Part shown: positions 55,333 to 64,000 of the stretch, piece after piece
Numbering within the stretch: the first letter of the stretch is position 1
How the letters are laid out: the number at the start of each line of letters is the position of its first letter
Assembly (NCBI GenBank): GCA_947480015.1
Contig: CANKBS010000010.1
Coordinates: 45,413-109,412, forward strand
DNA from: Sphingobacteriaceae bacterium
Lineage (GTDB): Bacteria > Bacteroidota > Bacteroidia > B-17B0 > Aurantibacillaceae
Direction: 5' to 3'
DNA: 64,000 nucleotides
Notes under the pieces: model-generated
What the model was told of the DNA's origin: nothing
Databases searched by the model: none
What the model saw: the letters and a program-made list of their open reading frames with translations, nothing else
Position numbers and translations under genes: made by a program

Positions 55333-57798
55333 ATGAAAAAAAATCTTACAACTCTTTTAATGGCTTGTGCAGTTTACACCTCAGGACTAGCACAAACAAC
55401 AGCAACCGGACCAAGTAGTTCCCAGTCACCTTATTTTCAACCTACCATGCCGGGCTATTCAGTAACCTCTGTAATAAGTGCCACGGATGTGGTTGCCGGT
55501 TATACCATGAGTGGCATACCCGATGGTTTAGGTGCATTTGATAATGGTAATGGCACTTTTACATTATTGATGAATCATGAAATAGCCATACCGGGTGGAA
55601 TAGCCCGTGCACATGGTTCAAATGGCGCTTTTGTTTCCAAATGGGTGATAAATAAATCTACACTTGCTGTAGTAAGCGGCACCGACTTGATGCAGAATGT
55701 CAATTTATGGAATCCTGCTACAAGTACCTATTCTACATACAATGCAACTACACCTTCTACTTTAGCAGCCTTCAGCCGTTTTTGTTCAGCCGATTTGCCT
55801 GCAACAACTGCCCTCTATAATAATGCAACCGGTAGAGGTACTCAAGAACGTATTTTTATGAATGGTGAAGAAAGCGGTAACGAAGGTCGACTCATGGCCC
55901 ACATTGTAACCGGAACAGCCGCTGGCAATTCATACGAATTACCATTTTTGGGAAAATACTCTTGTGAAAACATTTGCGCCAATCCACACAGAAGTGATAA
56001 AACAATCGTAATTGGAATGGATGATACTACTCCGGGGCAAGTGTATGTTTATGTCGGCAATAAAACTACAACAGGAACCGATATTACCAAAGCCGGATTA
56101 ACCGGTGGTGTATTATATGGTGTGAGTGTAAGCGGTTTATTAAATGAAGTCTCCGCAGGTATCCCAACTGCAAATACTAGCTTTTCGCTGGTGAATCTGG
56201 GTTCAATTCAAGCTATTACCGGTGCTTCATTAAACACGTTGAGTAATAATCTTAGTGTGACTAATTTCCTACGTCCTGAAGATGGTTGCTGGGATCCTTC
56301 TAATCACCGCGATTTTTATTTTAATACCACCAATGCATTTAACAGTCCAAGTCGTGTTTGGAGACTTCGTTTTAACGATATTGAAAATCCAGAATTAGGC
56401 GGTACCATCACAGCCGTGCTCGATGGCACTGAGGGCCAACAAATGCTCGACAACATGACTATTGATAATTCAGGACATATTATGCTACAAGAAGATGTTG
56501 GGAACAATGCTTGGAATGGCAGAATTTTACAATACGATATCGCAACCGATGTGCTTACTCCGATTGGCCAGCACGATCCTGCCCGCTTCATTACTGGTGG
56601 TGCAAATTTTTTAACCCAAGATGAAGAGTCATCCGGCATTATAGATGTACAGTCGATCCTAGGTCCAGGTATGTTTATGTTTACTACACAAGCCCATTTT
56701 TCTATACCGGGAGCAGTTTATGAAGGTGGACAAATTATGGCCCTTTATAATCCAACTACTTTCAGTAGCAATCCTGAAGTGAATGTGCAAGCTAACTCTG
56801 TAAACATTCCTCTTGGCAATACTAGTATTTCTGCAGGAAATAACACCGACTTTGGAACAAGTAACATCGGAATTGCTGTAACCAAAACCTTTGTCATTCA
56901 AAATACCGGTACTGGCATTCTAAATATCAGTGGAATAAACATGACAGGCACCAATGCAGGTGATTTTATTATTCTTGGTTCTCCTTCTTATCCTTATACG
57001 ATTGCTGCCTCAGCTTCTAAAATTTTTACTGTACAATTCACACCGGCTTTATTAGGAAACCGTAGCGCAACCGTTAATATTCAAAACAGCGACTATAACG
57101 AATCGCTTTATGATTTCGCCATACAAGGCGCAGGTGCAGCTCCAGAGATTAATTTACAAGGTAACACCGTAACTATTTTAGATGGCAGCAACACCTTAAA
57201 TACGTCGAATAATACCGATTTCGGTTCAGTAATTTATAACAATGCCATCACAAAAACTTTTGTGATTCAAAACACAGGCACCGGTACTTTGAACATAAGC
57301 AGCATTGCTATTACAGGTGCCACTTCAAGCATGTTTACACTTATCAATGCTCCTTCTGTACCTTTTAATCTGGCCGGAAACGCTTCACAAACTTTTACCA
57401 TTCAGTTTTTACCAACTGCCATCGGTACTAATTCAGCGCTGGTAACTATTAACAATAGCGATTCAGACGAAAGCAGTTATGACTTTGTAATTGGTGGTAG
57501 TGGATTAAAAGATGTAGGAATCACTTCGCTAAATACTTTCGCATCCTATATCACATTATTCCCAAATCCTGCGGGTGATAAAGCCATGCTGAAAATTAAT
57601 TCAGACATGAAAGAAAACGTTTCACTAGTGGTTTATGATGTACTCGGTAAAAAGGAGATAACTTTGACTAACATCAACCTGCAAGCAGGTTCTAATGAAA
57701 TCAGTTTAAACACTTCTGAATTAACTAACGGCACTTATTTTATAACTATTAGCGGTAGCAAAAAATCAAGCTCCCTAAAATTAATAGTTAATCATTAA
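55333..57798 (+). CDS. PhoX-like (DUF839) secreted protein with choice-of-anchor domains and T9SS sorting domain
   Basis: An 821-residue exported protein. After a signal peptide (about 1-20) comes a DUF839/PhoX-like propeller (about 40-475) with LLMNHEIAIPGG, ERIFMNGEESGNEGR and RPEDGCWDP, which resemble the metal-site regions of PhoX alkaline phosphatases. Two choice-of-anchor-D/ASH-like repeats follow (about 490-605 and 610-725; both contain VTKTFVIQNTGTG or ITKTFVIQNTGTG). The C-terminal about 85 residues form a type A T9SS sorting domain (LFPNPAGDKA ... NGTYFITIS). Phosphatase or phytase activity is inferred only. Confidence 0.87.
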   Translation: MKKNLTTLLMACAVYTSGLAQTTATGPSSSQSPYFQPTMPGYSVTSVISATDVVAGYTMSGIPDGLGAFDNGNGTFTLLMNHEIAIPGGIARAHGSNGAFVSKWVINKSTLAVVSGTDLMQNVNLWNPATSTYSTYNATTPSTLAAFSRFCSADLPATTALYNNATGRGTQERIFMNGEESGNEGRLMAHIVTGTAAGNSYELPFLGKYSCENICANPHRSDKTIVIGMDDTTPGQVYVYVGNKTTTGTDITKAGLTGGVLYGVSVSGLLNEVSAGIPTANTSFSLVNLGSIQAITGASLNTLSNNLSVTNFLRPEDGCWDPSNHRDFYFNTTNAFNSPSRVWRLRFNDIENPELGGTITAVLDGTEGQQMLDNMTIDNSGHIMLQEDVGNNAWNGRILQYDIATDVLTPIGQHDPARFITGGANFLTQDEESSGIIDVQSILGPGMFMFTTQAHFSIPGAVYEGGQIMALYNPTTFSSNPEVNVQANSVNIPLGNTSISAGNNTDFGTSNIGIAVTKTFVIQNTGTGILNISGINMTGTNAGDFIILGSPSYPYTIAASASKIFTVQFTPALLGNRSATVNIQNSDYNESLYDFAIQGAGAAPEINLQGNTVTILDGSNTLNTSNNTDFGSVIYNNAITKTFVIQNTGTGTLNISSIAITGATSSMFTLINAPSVPFNLAGNASQTFTIQFLPTAIGTNSALVTINNSDSDESSYDFVIGGSGLKDVGITSLNTFASYITLFPNPAGDKAMLKINSDMKENVSLVVYDVLGKKEITLTNINLQAGSNEISLNTSELTNGTYFITISGSKKSSSLKLIVNH

Positions 57799-57818
57799 TC
57801 ACAAGTCTTAGCCCTATT

Positions 57819-57848
57819 AAGCCGCGACCAACCGTCGCGGCTTTTTTT
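57819..57848 (+). terminator. Terminator after the PhoX-like gene
   Basis: AAGCCGCGAC (57819-57828) pairs with GTCGCGGCTT (57834-57843) over CAACC, followed by a run of Ts. Strong intrinsic terminator. Confidence 0.92.
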
Positions 57849-57943
57849 ATTTAAACGTGATTCCCAATTTGCGTGTTTTATTCAAATTGTTTTTCTTAAT
57901 TTCCACTCTGTTTATTTATTTGAAACTTTTTATCAAAACCACT

Positions 57944-58966
57944 ATGTTTTTTAGTCAGAAATTAAAAACACTCTTCTTTTTATTCCTTCTCTTAATTACC
58001 CAAAGTCCTACGCTTCTAGCGCAAAGTGATGCCATTCGTATTGAAGGTCAGGCTCAAGGTACAAGCTACCACATCACTTATTTCGATCAACAAAACAGAG
58101 ACTTTAAACCGGAGATTGAAAAAATTTTACAGAACTTCGATAAATCAGTTTCTACTTACTTACCCACCTCCATTATCTCGCGCATTAATGCCAACGAAGA
58201 AAATGTTGAACTGGATAAAACCTTTATAACCTGTTTTAATAAAGCCAAGGAGGTATTTAAAAACACCTATGGCGCTTTCGACCCAACGGTTTATCCTTTG
58301 GTAAATGCCTGGGGTTTTGGTCCGGGTAAAAAACAAAAAATAGAAAAATCAAAGATCGACAGTATGTTACAATTTGTTGGTTTTCACCTGATAAAAATTA
58401 AAGGAAACCACGTGATTAAAAAAGATAAACGGGTCGCGCTCGATTTTAATGCCTTTGCTCAGGGTTATTCGGTGGATGTAGTGTCTGAATTTTTAAATTC
58501 AAAAGGCATTAGTTCCTATATAGTTGAAATTGGTGGGGAAGTATATGCCAAAGGAAAAAAACCAAACAACGAAAACTGGAGCATTGGCATCGAAAAACCA
58601 ATTGATAACCAAGAATCTGAAAATCCTTTAAAAGCCATTGTTAAACTCGAAAACCTTGCCTTGGCCACATCCGGCAATTACCGCCGTTTTGTAATCGAAA
58701 ATGGTATTAAATTCGTGCACCACATCGATCCAAAAACCGGTTACCCTACTAAAAATAATTTATTAAGTGCATCAGTTTTCGCTAAAGATTGTATCTCATC
58801 AGATGCTAATGCCACAGGCATTTTAGTAATGGGTTTAGATAAGGCAATGCTCTTTCTTAAAAAACATCCGGAACTTTTGGTGTACTTAATTTATTCCGAT
58901 ACTGACGGAAATTATAAGATTTATGAATCAGAGGGACTACGCGCCATTCTGAGTGAGGAACAATAA
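57944..58966 (+). CDS. apbE: FAD:protein FMN transferase (ApbE family)
   Basis: Exported enzyme that covalently attaches FMN to Thr/Ser of target proteins. From the ATG at 57944 (340 residues) there is a signal peptide (TLFFLFLLLITQSPTLLAQ), then IEGQAQGTSYHITYF, SVSTYLPTSIISRIN, VALDFNAFAQGYSVDVV, LATSGNYRRF, HHIDPKTGYPT and the metal-binding SSDANATGILVMG, all ApbE hallmarks. The open frame reaches a GTG at 57857, but the ATG gives a proper signal peptide. It converges with the DUF2271 gene, 2 nt apart; no FMN-binding-domain target is seen in the window. Confidence 0.93.
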   Translation: MFFSQKLKTLFFLFLLLITQSPTLLAQSDAIRIEGQAQGTSYHITYFDQQNRDFKPEIEKILQNFDKSVSTYLPTSIISRINANEENVELDKTFITCFNKAKEVFKNTYGAFDPTVYPLVNAWGFGPGKKQKIEKSKIDSMLQFVGFHLIKIKGNHVIKKDKRVALDFNAFAQGYSVDVVSEFLNSKGISSYIVEIGGEVYAKGKKPNNENWSIGIEKPIDNQESENPLKAIVKLENLALATSGNYRRFVIENGIKFVHHIDPKTGYPTKNNLLSASVFAKDCISSDANATGILVMGLDKAMLFLKKHPELLVYLIYSDTDGNYKIYESEGLRAILSEEQ

Positions 58967-58968
58967 AC

Positions 58969-59868
58969 TTATTTACTCAACAGTACTTTCTGGTAACTAA
59001 GTCCGTATTCATTACTCAAACGAATCAAGTATATTCCTGAAGTGTAAGCTGAAAGATCAATGGCTCTTTTTCCACGAGCAGAATCTAAAAGTTTTTCTTC
59101 ATAAATTACTTGCCCGAGTGGACTAATAACCGCAATAGCATTAGCTTTCGTGTAATCAAGAGTTATTAACCCATTACTAGGGTTTGGATAAACATTACAT
59201 TTTGGATTACGGAAAGCATAATTAGTAAGTCCGGCGGTATTTACAGGAATTGAACAGGTATAAGTAACTGAACTCGATTTTTGACAAGGAACCGCTGTAA
59301 AGCAAGTGTCTACTATTTTTGGAACCCAAGCCAAATGAACCCCTGTGAAATATAAATTATCAGAAGGTGTGATGGTATCGAGGCAAGCTCCTTTAGTAAA
59401 CGAATAAGTATTAAAAGTAGTACCACCCGACCCGTGATTCCAAGTCTCTTCAATGGTAACCATATAAACACCATCTGGCACCACGGTACCATTCACTACA
59501 CCGTTTACTCCTTTACCATCCCAAGTAAATGTTTTAGCCGTAAATGTTGGTAAAGTTGCGCCACTGGTTGCATCTGTTTTATTACATAAAGCCGATAAAG
59601 CATTGGTTGATGGTCCACCTGAACTTACAGCCCAAGTAGGTAAATGATCATTCGTTGAACCACCCACATAACGAAATTTAGTCTTTACAAAATCACCCAG
59701 ATCGTTCTCTATCCAAACAGCCAGTACATTACGGGTGCCTTGATAACCTGGTGATTTAGTAATCGGCACAAAGGAACAGGTTAAAACACCTTGGGTTTGT
59801 GCAATCAAATTTGAAGTGCTAATAAAAATAAGAACAAATAGGAAATGATGAAGTAAAGTTTTTTTCAT
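58969..59868 (-). CDS. DUF2271 protein with T9SS sorting domain
   Basis: A 299-residue exported protein: signal peptide LHHFLFVLIFISTSNLIAQ, a DUF2271-like beta domain (about 25-160) including RNVLAVWIENDLGDFVKTKF, FTWDGKGVNG and PDGVYMVTIEETWNHG, and a C-terminal type A T9SS sorting domain (about 225-299; NVYPNPSNGLITLDY ... SGIYLIRLSNE). DUF2271 genes are often found near apbE; here the two are convergent. The ATG at 59868 is preferred to the upstream one at 59898 because it gives a normal signal peptide. Confidence 0.85.
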   Translation of the reverse strand: MKKTLLHHFLFVLIFISTSNLIAQTQGVLTCSFVPITKSPGYQGTRNVLAVWIENDLGDFVKTKFRYVGGSTNDHLPTWAVSSGGPSTNALSALCNKTDATSGATLPTFTAKTFTWDGKGVNGVVNGTVVPDGVYMVTIEETWNHGSGGTTFNTYSFTKGACLDTITPSDNLYFTGVHLAWVPKIVDTCFTAVPCQKSSSVTYTCSIPVNTAGLTNYAFRNPKCNVYPNPSNGLITLDYTKANAIAVISPLGQVIYEEKLLDSARGKRAIDLSAYTSGIYLIRLSNEYGLSYQKVLLSK

Positions 59869-59977
59869 GCTGATTTTTTTTTCAGCGTGAATATACAAAA
59901 AGAATGATTAGTCCAAACCTGCCTTAAAAAAAGTCATAGAATAAAAACAAAAAATAATCTAGAACGATTCTAATTAA

Positions 59978-60808
59978 CTAAACGTATTTTCTGACAACGT
60001 TATGAATCTCAAGAATAGGTTTTAAAAACTCTTCGAGATCATACACGCATAACTGAGAGGCCGCGTCACACAAGGCTTTTGAAGGATCAGGATGCGTTTC
60101 AATAAACATACCATCAATACCGCTCGCCACTCCTGCTCTGCTCAATACGGGCAAAAATTCACGGGCCCCGCCCTTGGCATCGGCACTCGGAATACCGTAT
60201 TTACGCACACAATGGGTCACGTCAAATACCACCGGATAACCCAAATTATTCATGTGGAAAAAACTACGTGGATCAACAATTAAATCATTGTATCCAAATA
60301 CATAACCACGCTCAGTTAAAATCACCTGATCATTACCCGCATCAATGCACTTCTGTAATGGATGTTTCATGTTATCTGGCGCTAAAAACTGACCATGCTT
60401 AATATTTACCACCTTACCGGTTTTTGCGGCTGCTACTAACAAACTGCTTTGCATACACAAATAAGCAGGAATTTGTAAAACGTCACAAACCTCTCCGGCA
60501 ATGGCTGCTTGAGTACTTTCGTGAATATCCGTTAACAAAGGAAATCCAAACTGCTCCTTAACTTTGGCCAGAATTTTCATGCCTTTATCCAAACCCGGAC
60601 CATCGTAATAATTTAAGCTACTCCGATTATCTTTTAAAAAACTCGATTTATAGATGACTTTTATTTTTAAACGCTCGCTGACTTCTTTTAATTTTTCAGC
60701 GGTGTCCATCATTATTTTTTCATCTTCGATCACACAGGGACCCGAGATTAAAAAAAGTTCTTTCGAACCGCATTCTATATTTCCAACTTTAACGATCTTT
60801 TTTTGCAT
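59978..60808 (-). CDS. kdsA: 3-deoxy-8-phosphooctulonate synthase KdsA
   Basis: Condenses arabinose-5-phosphate and PEP to Kdo-8-phosphate, first step of Kdo synthesis for LPS. The 276-residue TIM barrel contains FLISGPCVIEDE near 20-31, YKSSFLKDNRSSLNYYDGPG near 53-72, LTDIHESTQAA near 96-106, KHGQFLAPDNMKHPLQK near 137-153, and VFDVTHCVRKYG with the Cys-like metal-site context. Its product feeds the Kdo transferase WaaA at 46.1-47.4 kb. Stands alone. Confidence 0.95.
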   Translation of the reverse strand: MQKKIVKVGNIECGSKELFLISGPCVIEDEKIMMDTAEKLKEVSERLKIKVIYKSSFLKDNRSSLNYYDGPGLDKGMKILAKVKEQFGFPLLTDIHESTQAAIAGEVCDVLQIPAYLCMQSSLLVAAAKTGKVVNIKHGQFLAPDNMKHPLQKCIDAGNDQVILTERGYVFGYNDLIVDPRSFFHMNNLGYPVVFDVTHCVRKYGIPSADAKGGAREFLPVLSRAGVASGIDGMFIETHPDPSKALCDAASQLCVYDLEEFLKPILEIHNVVRKYV

Positions 60809-60904
60809 GTAATTATTTTATGAGAGTACAAAATAAACACTTTTATGTGTATAATAAAACTTCATTATCACAAATTAACGAGTCTAAAGTCTTTCCTTTA
60901 GAAT

Positions 60905-62269
60905 ATGAAAAAAGTGCATTTAATTGCTATTGGCGGAAGTGCCATGCACAACATGGCTCTGGCCTTACATGAAATGGGATTTCTTGTTACCGGCAGCGAC
61001 GATGAAATTAACGAACCCAGTAAAACCCGATTGGCAAAAGCCGGATTGTTACCCCAACAAATAGGTTGGTTTCCTGATAAAATAAAAGGTGATCTGAGTG
61101 CTGTCATCCTTGGTATGCATGCCCGTGAAGATAATCCCGAATTGATCAGGGCCCGGCAAATGGGATTAAAAATATTTTCTTATCCCGAATATATTTACGA
61201 AGCTAGTAAAGATAAAACCCGTATTGTTATTGGCGGCAGTCATGGTAAAACCACCATCACAGCAATGATTCTGCATGTGATGCACTATTTAAAAATTGAA
61301 ACCGATTATTTAGTGGGTGCTCAATTGGAAGGTTTTGACACCATGGTGAGAATCAGTAATACCGCTAAATACGCCGTTATAGAGGGTGATGAATACTTAG
61401 CCTCTCCTATTGACCGCCGTCCTAAATTCCACCTGTACCGTCCAAATATTGCCATTTTAAGTGGGATTGCTTGGGATCACATCAATGTGTTTCCCACATT
61501 CGAAATCTATGTTGATCAGTTCAAAAAATTCATCAACCTAATAGAACCGAATGGCTCATTAATCTATTGTAATGAAGATAAAGTGCTGGCCGATCTTTGT
61601 CAGAAAACCACCAATACCAAAATTGATAAAATGGGTTACGGTGTTCCTAAACACGAAATAGTGGATGGCACAACCTATTTACTGGTGAACGATGAAAAAA
61701 TTCCTTTACAGATATTCGGGAATCATAATTTAATGAATTTAAACGGTGCGCGATTAGTATGTAACAAGATCGGCATCCTGAACACTCAGTTTTACGAAGC
61801 CATACAATCCTTTAAAGGCGCGGCAAAACGTTTAGAACTGGTTTACAAAAAAAACAATTTTAATTTTTATAAAGATTTTGCACACTCGCCTTCAAAATTA
61901 AAAGCAACCACCGATGCCGTTAAACAACAATTCGGTAAACGTAAAATCATAGCTTGTATGGAACTGCATACCTTCAGCAGTTTGAACGAGGGATTTTTAG
62001 CGCAGTACAAAGATTCCATGAATCTGGCCGATGAAGCCATTGTGTATTTTAATCCACACACCATTGCCCACAAAAAATTAAAAGAAATCACAACCGATCA
62101 GGTCCATGGCTGCTTCAATCGCAAAGACTTAAAGGTTTTTACCGAAAGTGCTGCCCTGACTGATTATTTAAAAGCTAAAAAATGGAATAACACCGTGCTT
62201 TTAATGATGAGCAGCGGTAATTTTGACGGTATTGATTTTAATCACTTTGCGACACAACTTGAGCTATAA
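60905..62269 (+). CDS. mpl: UDP-MurNAc:L-Ala-gamma-D-Glu-meso-DAP ligase Mpl
   Basis: Mur-ligase family enzyme that recycles murein tripeptide onto UDP-MurNAc. The 454-residue protein has the N-terminal Rossmann motif IAIGGSAMHNMALAL (about 8-22), the ATP loop VIGGSHGKTTITAM near 107-120, AVIEGDEYLASPID near 158-171 and KDFAHSPSKLKATTDA near 320-335. The GGSAMHNMA motif separates Mpl from MurC. Use of DAP fits the presence of dapA. Divergent from kdsA. Confidence 0.93.
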   Translation: MKKVHLIAIGGSAMHNMALALHEMGFLVTGSDDEINEPSKTRLAKAGLLPQQIGWFPDKIKGDLSAVILGMHAREDNPELIRARQMGLKIFSYPEYIYEASKDKTRIVIGGSHGKTTITAMILHVMHYLKIETDYLVGAQLEGFDTMVRISNTAKYAVIEGDEYLASPIDRRPKFHLYRPNIAILSGIAWDHINVFPTFEIYVDQFKKFINLIEPNGSLIYCNEDKVLADLCQKTTNTKIDKMGYGVPKHEIVDGTTYLLVNDEKIPLQIFGNHNLMNLNGARLVCNKIGILNTQFYEAIQSFKGAAKRLELVYKKNNFNFYKDFAHSPSKLKATTDAVKQQFGKRKIIACMELHTFSSLNEGFLAQYKDSMNLADEAIVYFNPHTIAHKKLKEITTDQVHGCFNRKDLKVFTESAALTDYLKAKKWNNTVLLMMSSGNFDGIDFNHFATQLEL

Positions 62270-62303
62270 TTTATTACCTTTAGTAATCATTTAAATCCTC
62301 AAA

Positions 62304-63065
62304 ATGTCTCTACCCAAATGGATAGTCATTTTACTCAGTCTGATTATCTTTTCCTGCACTAAAAAAGTCGGATTAAATCCTGTTATTCCCGAAACTGTAA
62401 AACCAGTATCAGATTCTTTTGCCTGTTTCACAGCCTCTAAAAGATACATTGGTATTGGTGATTCTGTATTGTTTACTAACTGTTCGCAAAATTACGAACG
62501 CTTGCATTGGGATTTTGGTGATGGTTTTGAATCTGCCTTAAACTCCCCTAACCATGTCTTTAAAACTAAAGGTTTATACAAGGTTTCACTAACATCCATT
62601 ACCGGAACACTTACCCATAAAACAACTAAAACAGTAGCTTCAGGCATGAAGGCTTTTATTACGGTAACATATAATTTTTCTGAATGGGATACAGCATTTT
62701 TGAGGGAACAAATAAACAGAGGTTTCTTTCTTGAAGTTCAATTGTTATCCGGTGCTGACATCTTATCACCTGTTTCAGAAAAGGTGCAGTATAACGTTCA
62801 GACCAAAAATTACCTGAATATTCATGATATTACTGCCACATTTCAGGTTCCAAAAGAAAGCACCAATTATACGTTAAGAACCGCATTAGTTGATTACTAT
62901 GTTTATGTTGGTTCAAATGGCTGGGACTATTATCTAACGACTGACTATGGCAAATTTAACACCTCAAACTTTAGCATGTTTGATGAGATTGCACAACCGC
63001 AAGGTTCATCCAAAACAGCTATTTGTAAGGTGTCTTATTCCCTTTCACCGGTATCATTTTATTAA
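62304..63065 (+). CDS. PKD-domain lipoprotein
   Basis: A 253-residue exported protein with a lipobox-like IIFSC (Cys18), so it is probably a lipoprotein. A PKD domain spans about 40-110, with WDFGDGFESALNSPNHVF as the family core. The rest (about 115-253) is beta-rich, with no family that I recognise. It starts 34 nt after mpl on the same strand. Role unknown; PKD domains usually mediate protein or glycan contacts. Confidence 0.82.
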   Translation: MSLPKWIVILLSLIIFSCTKKVGLNPVIPETVKPVSDSFACFTASKRYIGIGDSVLFTNCSQNYERLHWDFGDGFESALNSPNHVFKTKGLYKVSLTSITGTLTHKTTKTVASGMKAFITVTYNFSEWDTAFLREQINRGFFLEVQLLSGADILSPVSEKVQYNVQTKNYLNIHDITATFQVPKESTNYTLRTALVDYYVYVGSNGWDYYLTTDYGKFNTSNFSMFDEIAQPQGSSKTAICKVSYSLSPVSFY

Positions 63066-63109
63066 ATTATCGCCGTAATTTCTATTCCTAATTTCCTTAA
63101 TTTAAACGC

Positions 63110-63694
63110 ATGAATTATCTGGCGCACGCCTATCTTTCCAATAATGATAAAGACTTGCTGATCGGTAACTTTATAGCCGATCATGTGCGTGGAAATGAAT
63201 TTTCTGAATTCTCAGAAAAAATTATCGAGGGCATTCGTTTGCACCGTCGTATCGATACCTTTACAGATGCCCACCCTGAATTTAAAAAAAGCAAACGCTT
63301 ATTTTATGATGGTTTTGAAAAATACAGCGGCGTGTTGGTAGATATTTATTTTGATCATTTGCTCGCTAAAAATTTTGATCAACATTCTAAAACCAACCTG
63401 GAATCATTTTCGAAAAATGTTTATCAGATCTACACAGCCCATCAACACCTTATTCCACAAAGCAGTGTGCGTTTTTTAGATTATGTTATTTCAAACAATG
63501 TTTATCATGCGTATGCTGATATTAATGGTATAGAGCGGGTTTTAAACCATCTTTCGCATCGCATAAAGCATAAGGCTCAGTTAGATCAGTCCGTGTCTTT
63601 ATTTAAACAACATGAGACCGAGTTACAATTCAATTTTGATCACTTTCTAATTGATTTAAAATCTGAATTTAATAGTATTAGCAAGGAGCTATAA
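63110..63694 (+). CDS. ACP phosphodiesterase (AcpH-like)
   Basis: A 194-residue protein of the AcpH (YajB) family, which removes the 4'-phosphopantetheine arm from acyl carrier protein. MNYLAHAYLSNNDKDLLIGNFIADHVRG at the N-terminus (His and Asp residues typical of HD-like metal sites), GIRLHRRIDTFTDAHPEF near 43-60 and DIYFDHLLAKNF near 78-89 are diagnostic. Length matches the family. No ACP gene is in the window. Confidence 0.9.
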   Translation: MNYLAHAYLSNNDKDLLIGNFIADHVRGNEFSEFSEKIIEGIRLHRRIDTFTDAHPEFKKSKRLFYDGFEKYSGVLVDIYFDHLLAKNFDQHSKTNLESFSKNVYQIYTAHQHLIPQSSVRFLDYVISNNVYHAYADINGIERVLNHLSHRIKHKAQLDQSVSLFKQHETELQFNFDHFLIDLKSEFNSISKEL

Positions 63695-63821
63695 AGACCT
63701 GAAATAAGGCCATTCAGGACCTATATAAGCTTTAAAATCCAATTCAATGGATTTATACACTTGCTCCATTAACTCTTTTTAAATGCAACCCTAAGCTTCT
63801 TCAGTAAATTAAAAAAAGGGC

Positions 63822-63850
63822 AAAAAAAATCCCCACATTGCTGTGAGGAT
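63822..63850 (-). terminator. rRNA operon terminator
   Basis: On the minus strand ATCCTCACA (63850-63842) pairs with TGTGGGGAT (63838-63830, one G-U) over a short loop, followed by eight Ts (63829-63822). It lies 12 nt past the 5S gene. Confidence 0.88.
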
Positions 63851-63861
63851 TATTTTAAAAT

Positions 63862-63969
<108 letters not shown>

Positions 63970-64000
63970 TAAAGGGATTAAAAAAGATTAAAGATTGAGG

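Overview
The window is AT-rich chromosomal DNA from a member of the Bacteroidota. Four things point there. Several genes are preceded by the phylum's -7 promoter box TAnnTTTG, some with a TTTG/TTG element 19-20 nt upstream. Starts mostly lack a Shine-Dalgarno sequence. Two secreted proteins end in type IX secretion (T9SS) sorting domains. Many gene families and gene pairs (MtaB, Mpl, SPOR/TSP3 envelope proteins, the DUF6428-containing ars operon, RpoB/RpoC sequence) are typical of the phylum. I cannot place it below phylum. The content is mostly core chromosome; no phage, transposase, integrase or CRISPR array was seen.

Layout. 1-13.2 kb: partial gyrA, clpC with clpS, an M48 lipoprotein, mtaB, purB, small conserved genes, and the segregation pair parA-parB followed by a metallophosphoesterase. 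13.2-17.5 kb: an envelope operon of two SPOR-domain proteins, the second split by an apparent one-base frameshift inside a TATAGG repeat. 17.5-20.2 kb: a degenerate SDR with recX, and a NOL1/NOP2/sun rRNA methyltransferase. 20.3-34.1 kb: the classic information-processing cluster tRNA-Thr, Tyr, Gly, Thr, tuf, tRNA-Trp, secE, nusG, rplK, rplA, rplJ, rplL, rpoB, rpoC, with hairpins at several junctions and a TTG start for rpoB.

34.2-40 kb: a FAH-family hydrolase, L-2-hydroxyglutarate oxidase, dapA, an exported alpha/beta hydrolase, a PyrR-like phosphoribosyltransferase and a SpoIIE-type phosphatase. 40-49.7 kb: surface polysaccharide genes (methyltransferase, Wzy-like polymerase/ligase, Wzz-like and Wzx-like proteins, a GT4 glycosyltransferase), the Kdo transferase waaA, a small outer-membrane protein, an orphan LolD/MacB-type ATPase and a pseudouridine synthase. 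49.7-51.1 kb: a YceI protein and a MarR regulator with a striking twin palindrome over the promoter, then a PhnA-domain protein. 51.1-51.6 kb: gene-free, with REP-like and tandem repeats. 52-55.2 kb: an arsenic resistance operon (arsR, DUF6428, arsenate-reductase-like phosphatase, acr3, Cys-rich MerT-like membrane protein). 55.3-60 kb: two T9SS cargo proteins (PhoX-like; DUF2271) around an ApbE flavin transferase. 60-64 kb: kdsA, mpl, a PKD lipoprotein, an AcpH-like protein and the 3' end of an rRNA operon (5S plus terminator).

The strongest observations are the split SPOR/TSP3/barrel gene with its broken hexamer repeat, the operator architecture of the yceI-marR locus, the ArsR palindrome, the recurring near-leaderless promoter arrangement, and the dispersed intergenic repeats. 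I found no clearly unprecedented multi-gene system; the SPOR-protein pair and the Cys-rich end of the ars operon are the least described parts.
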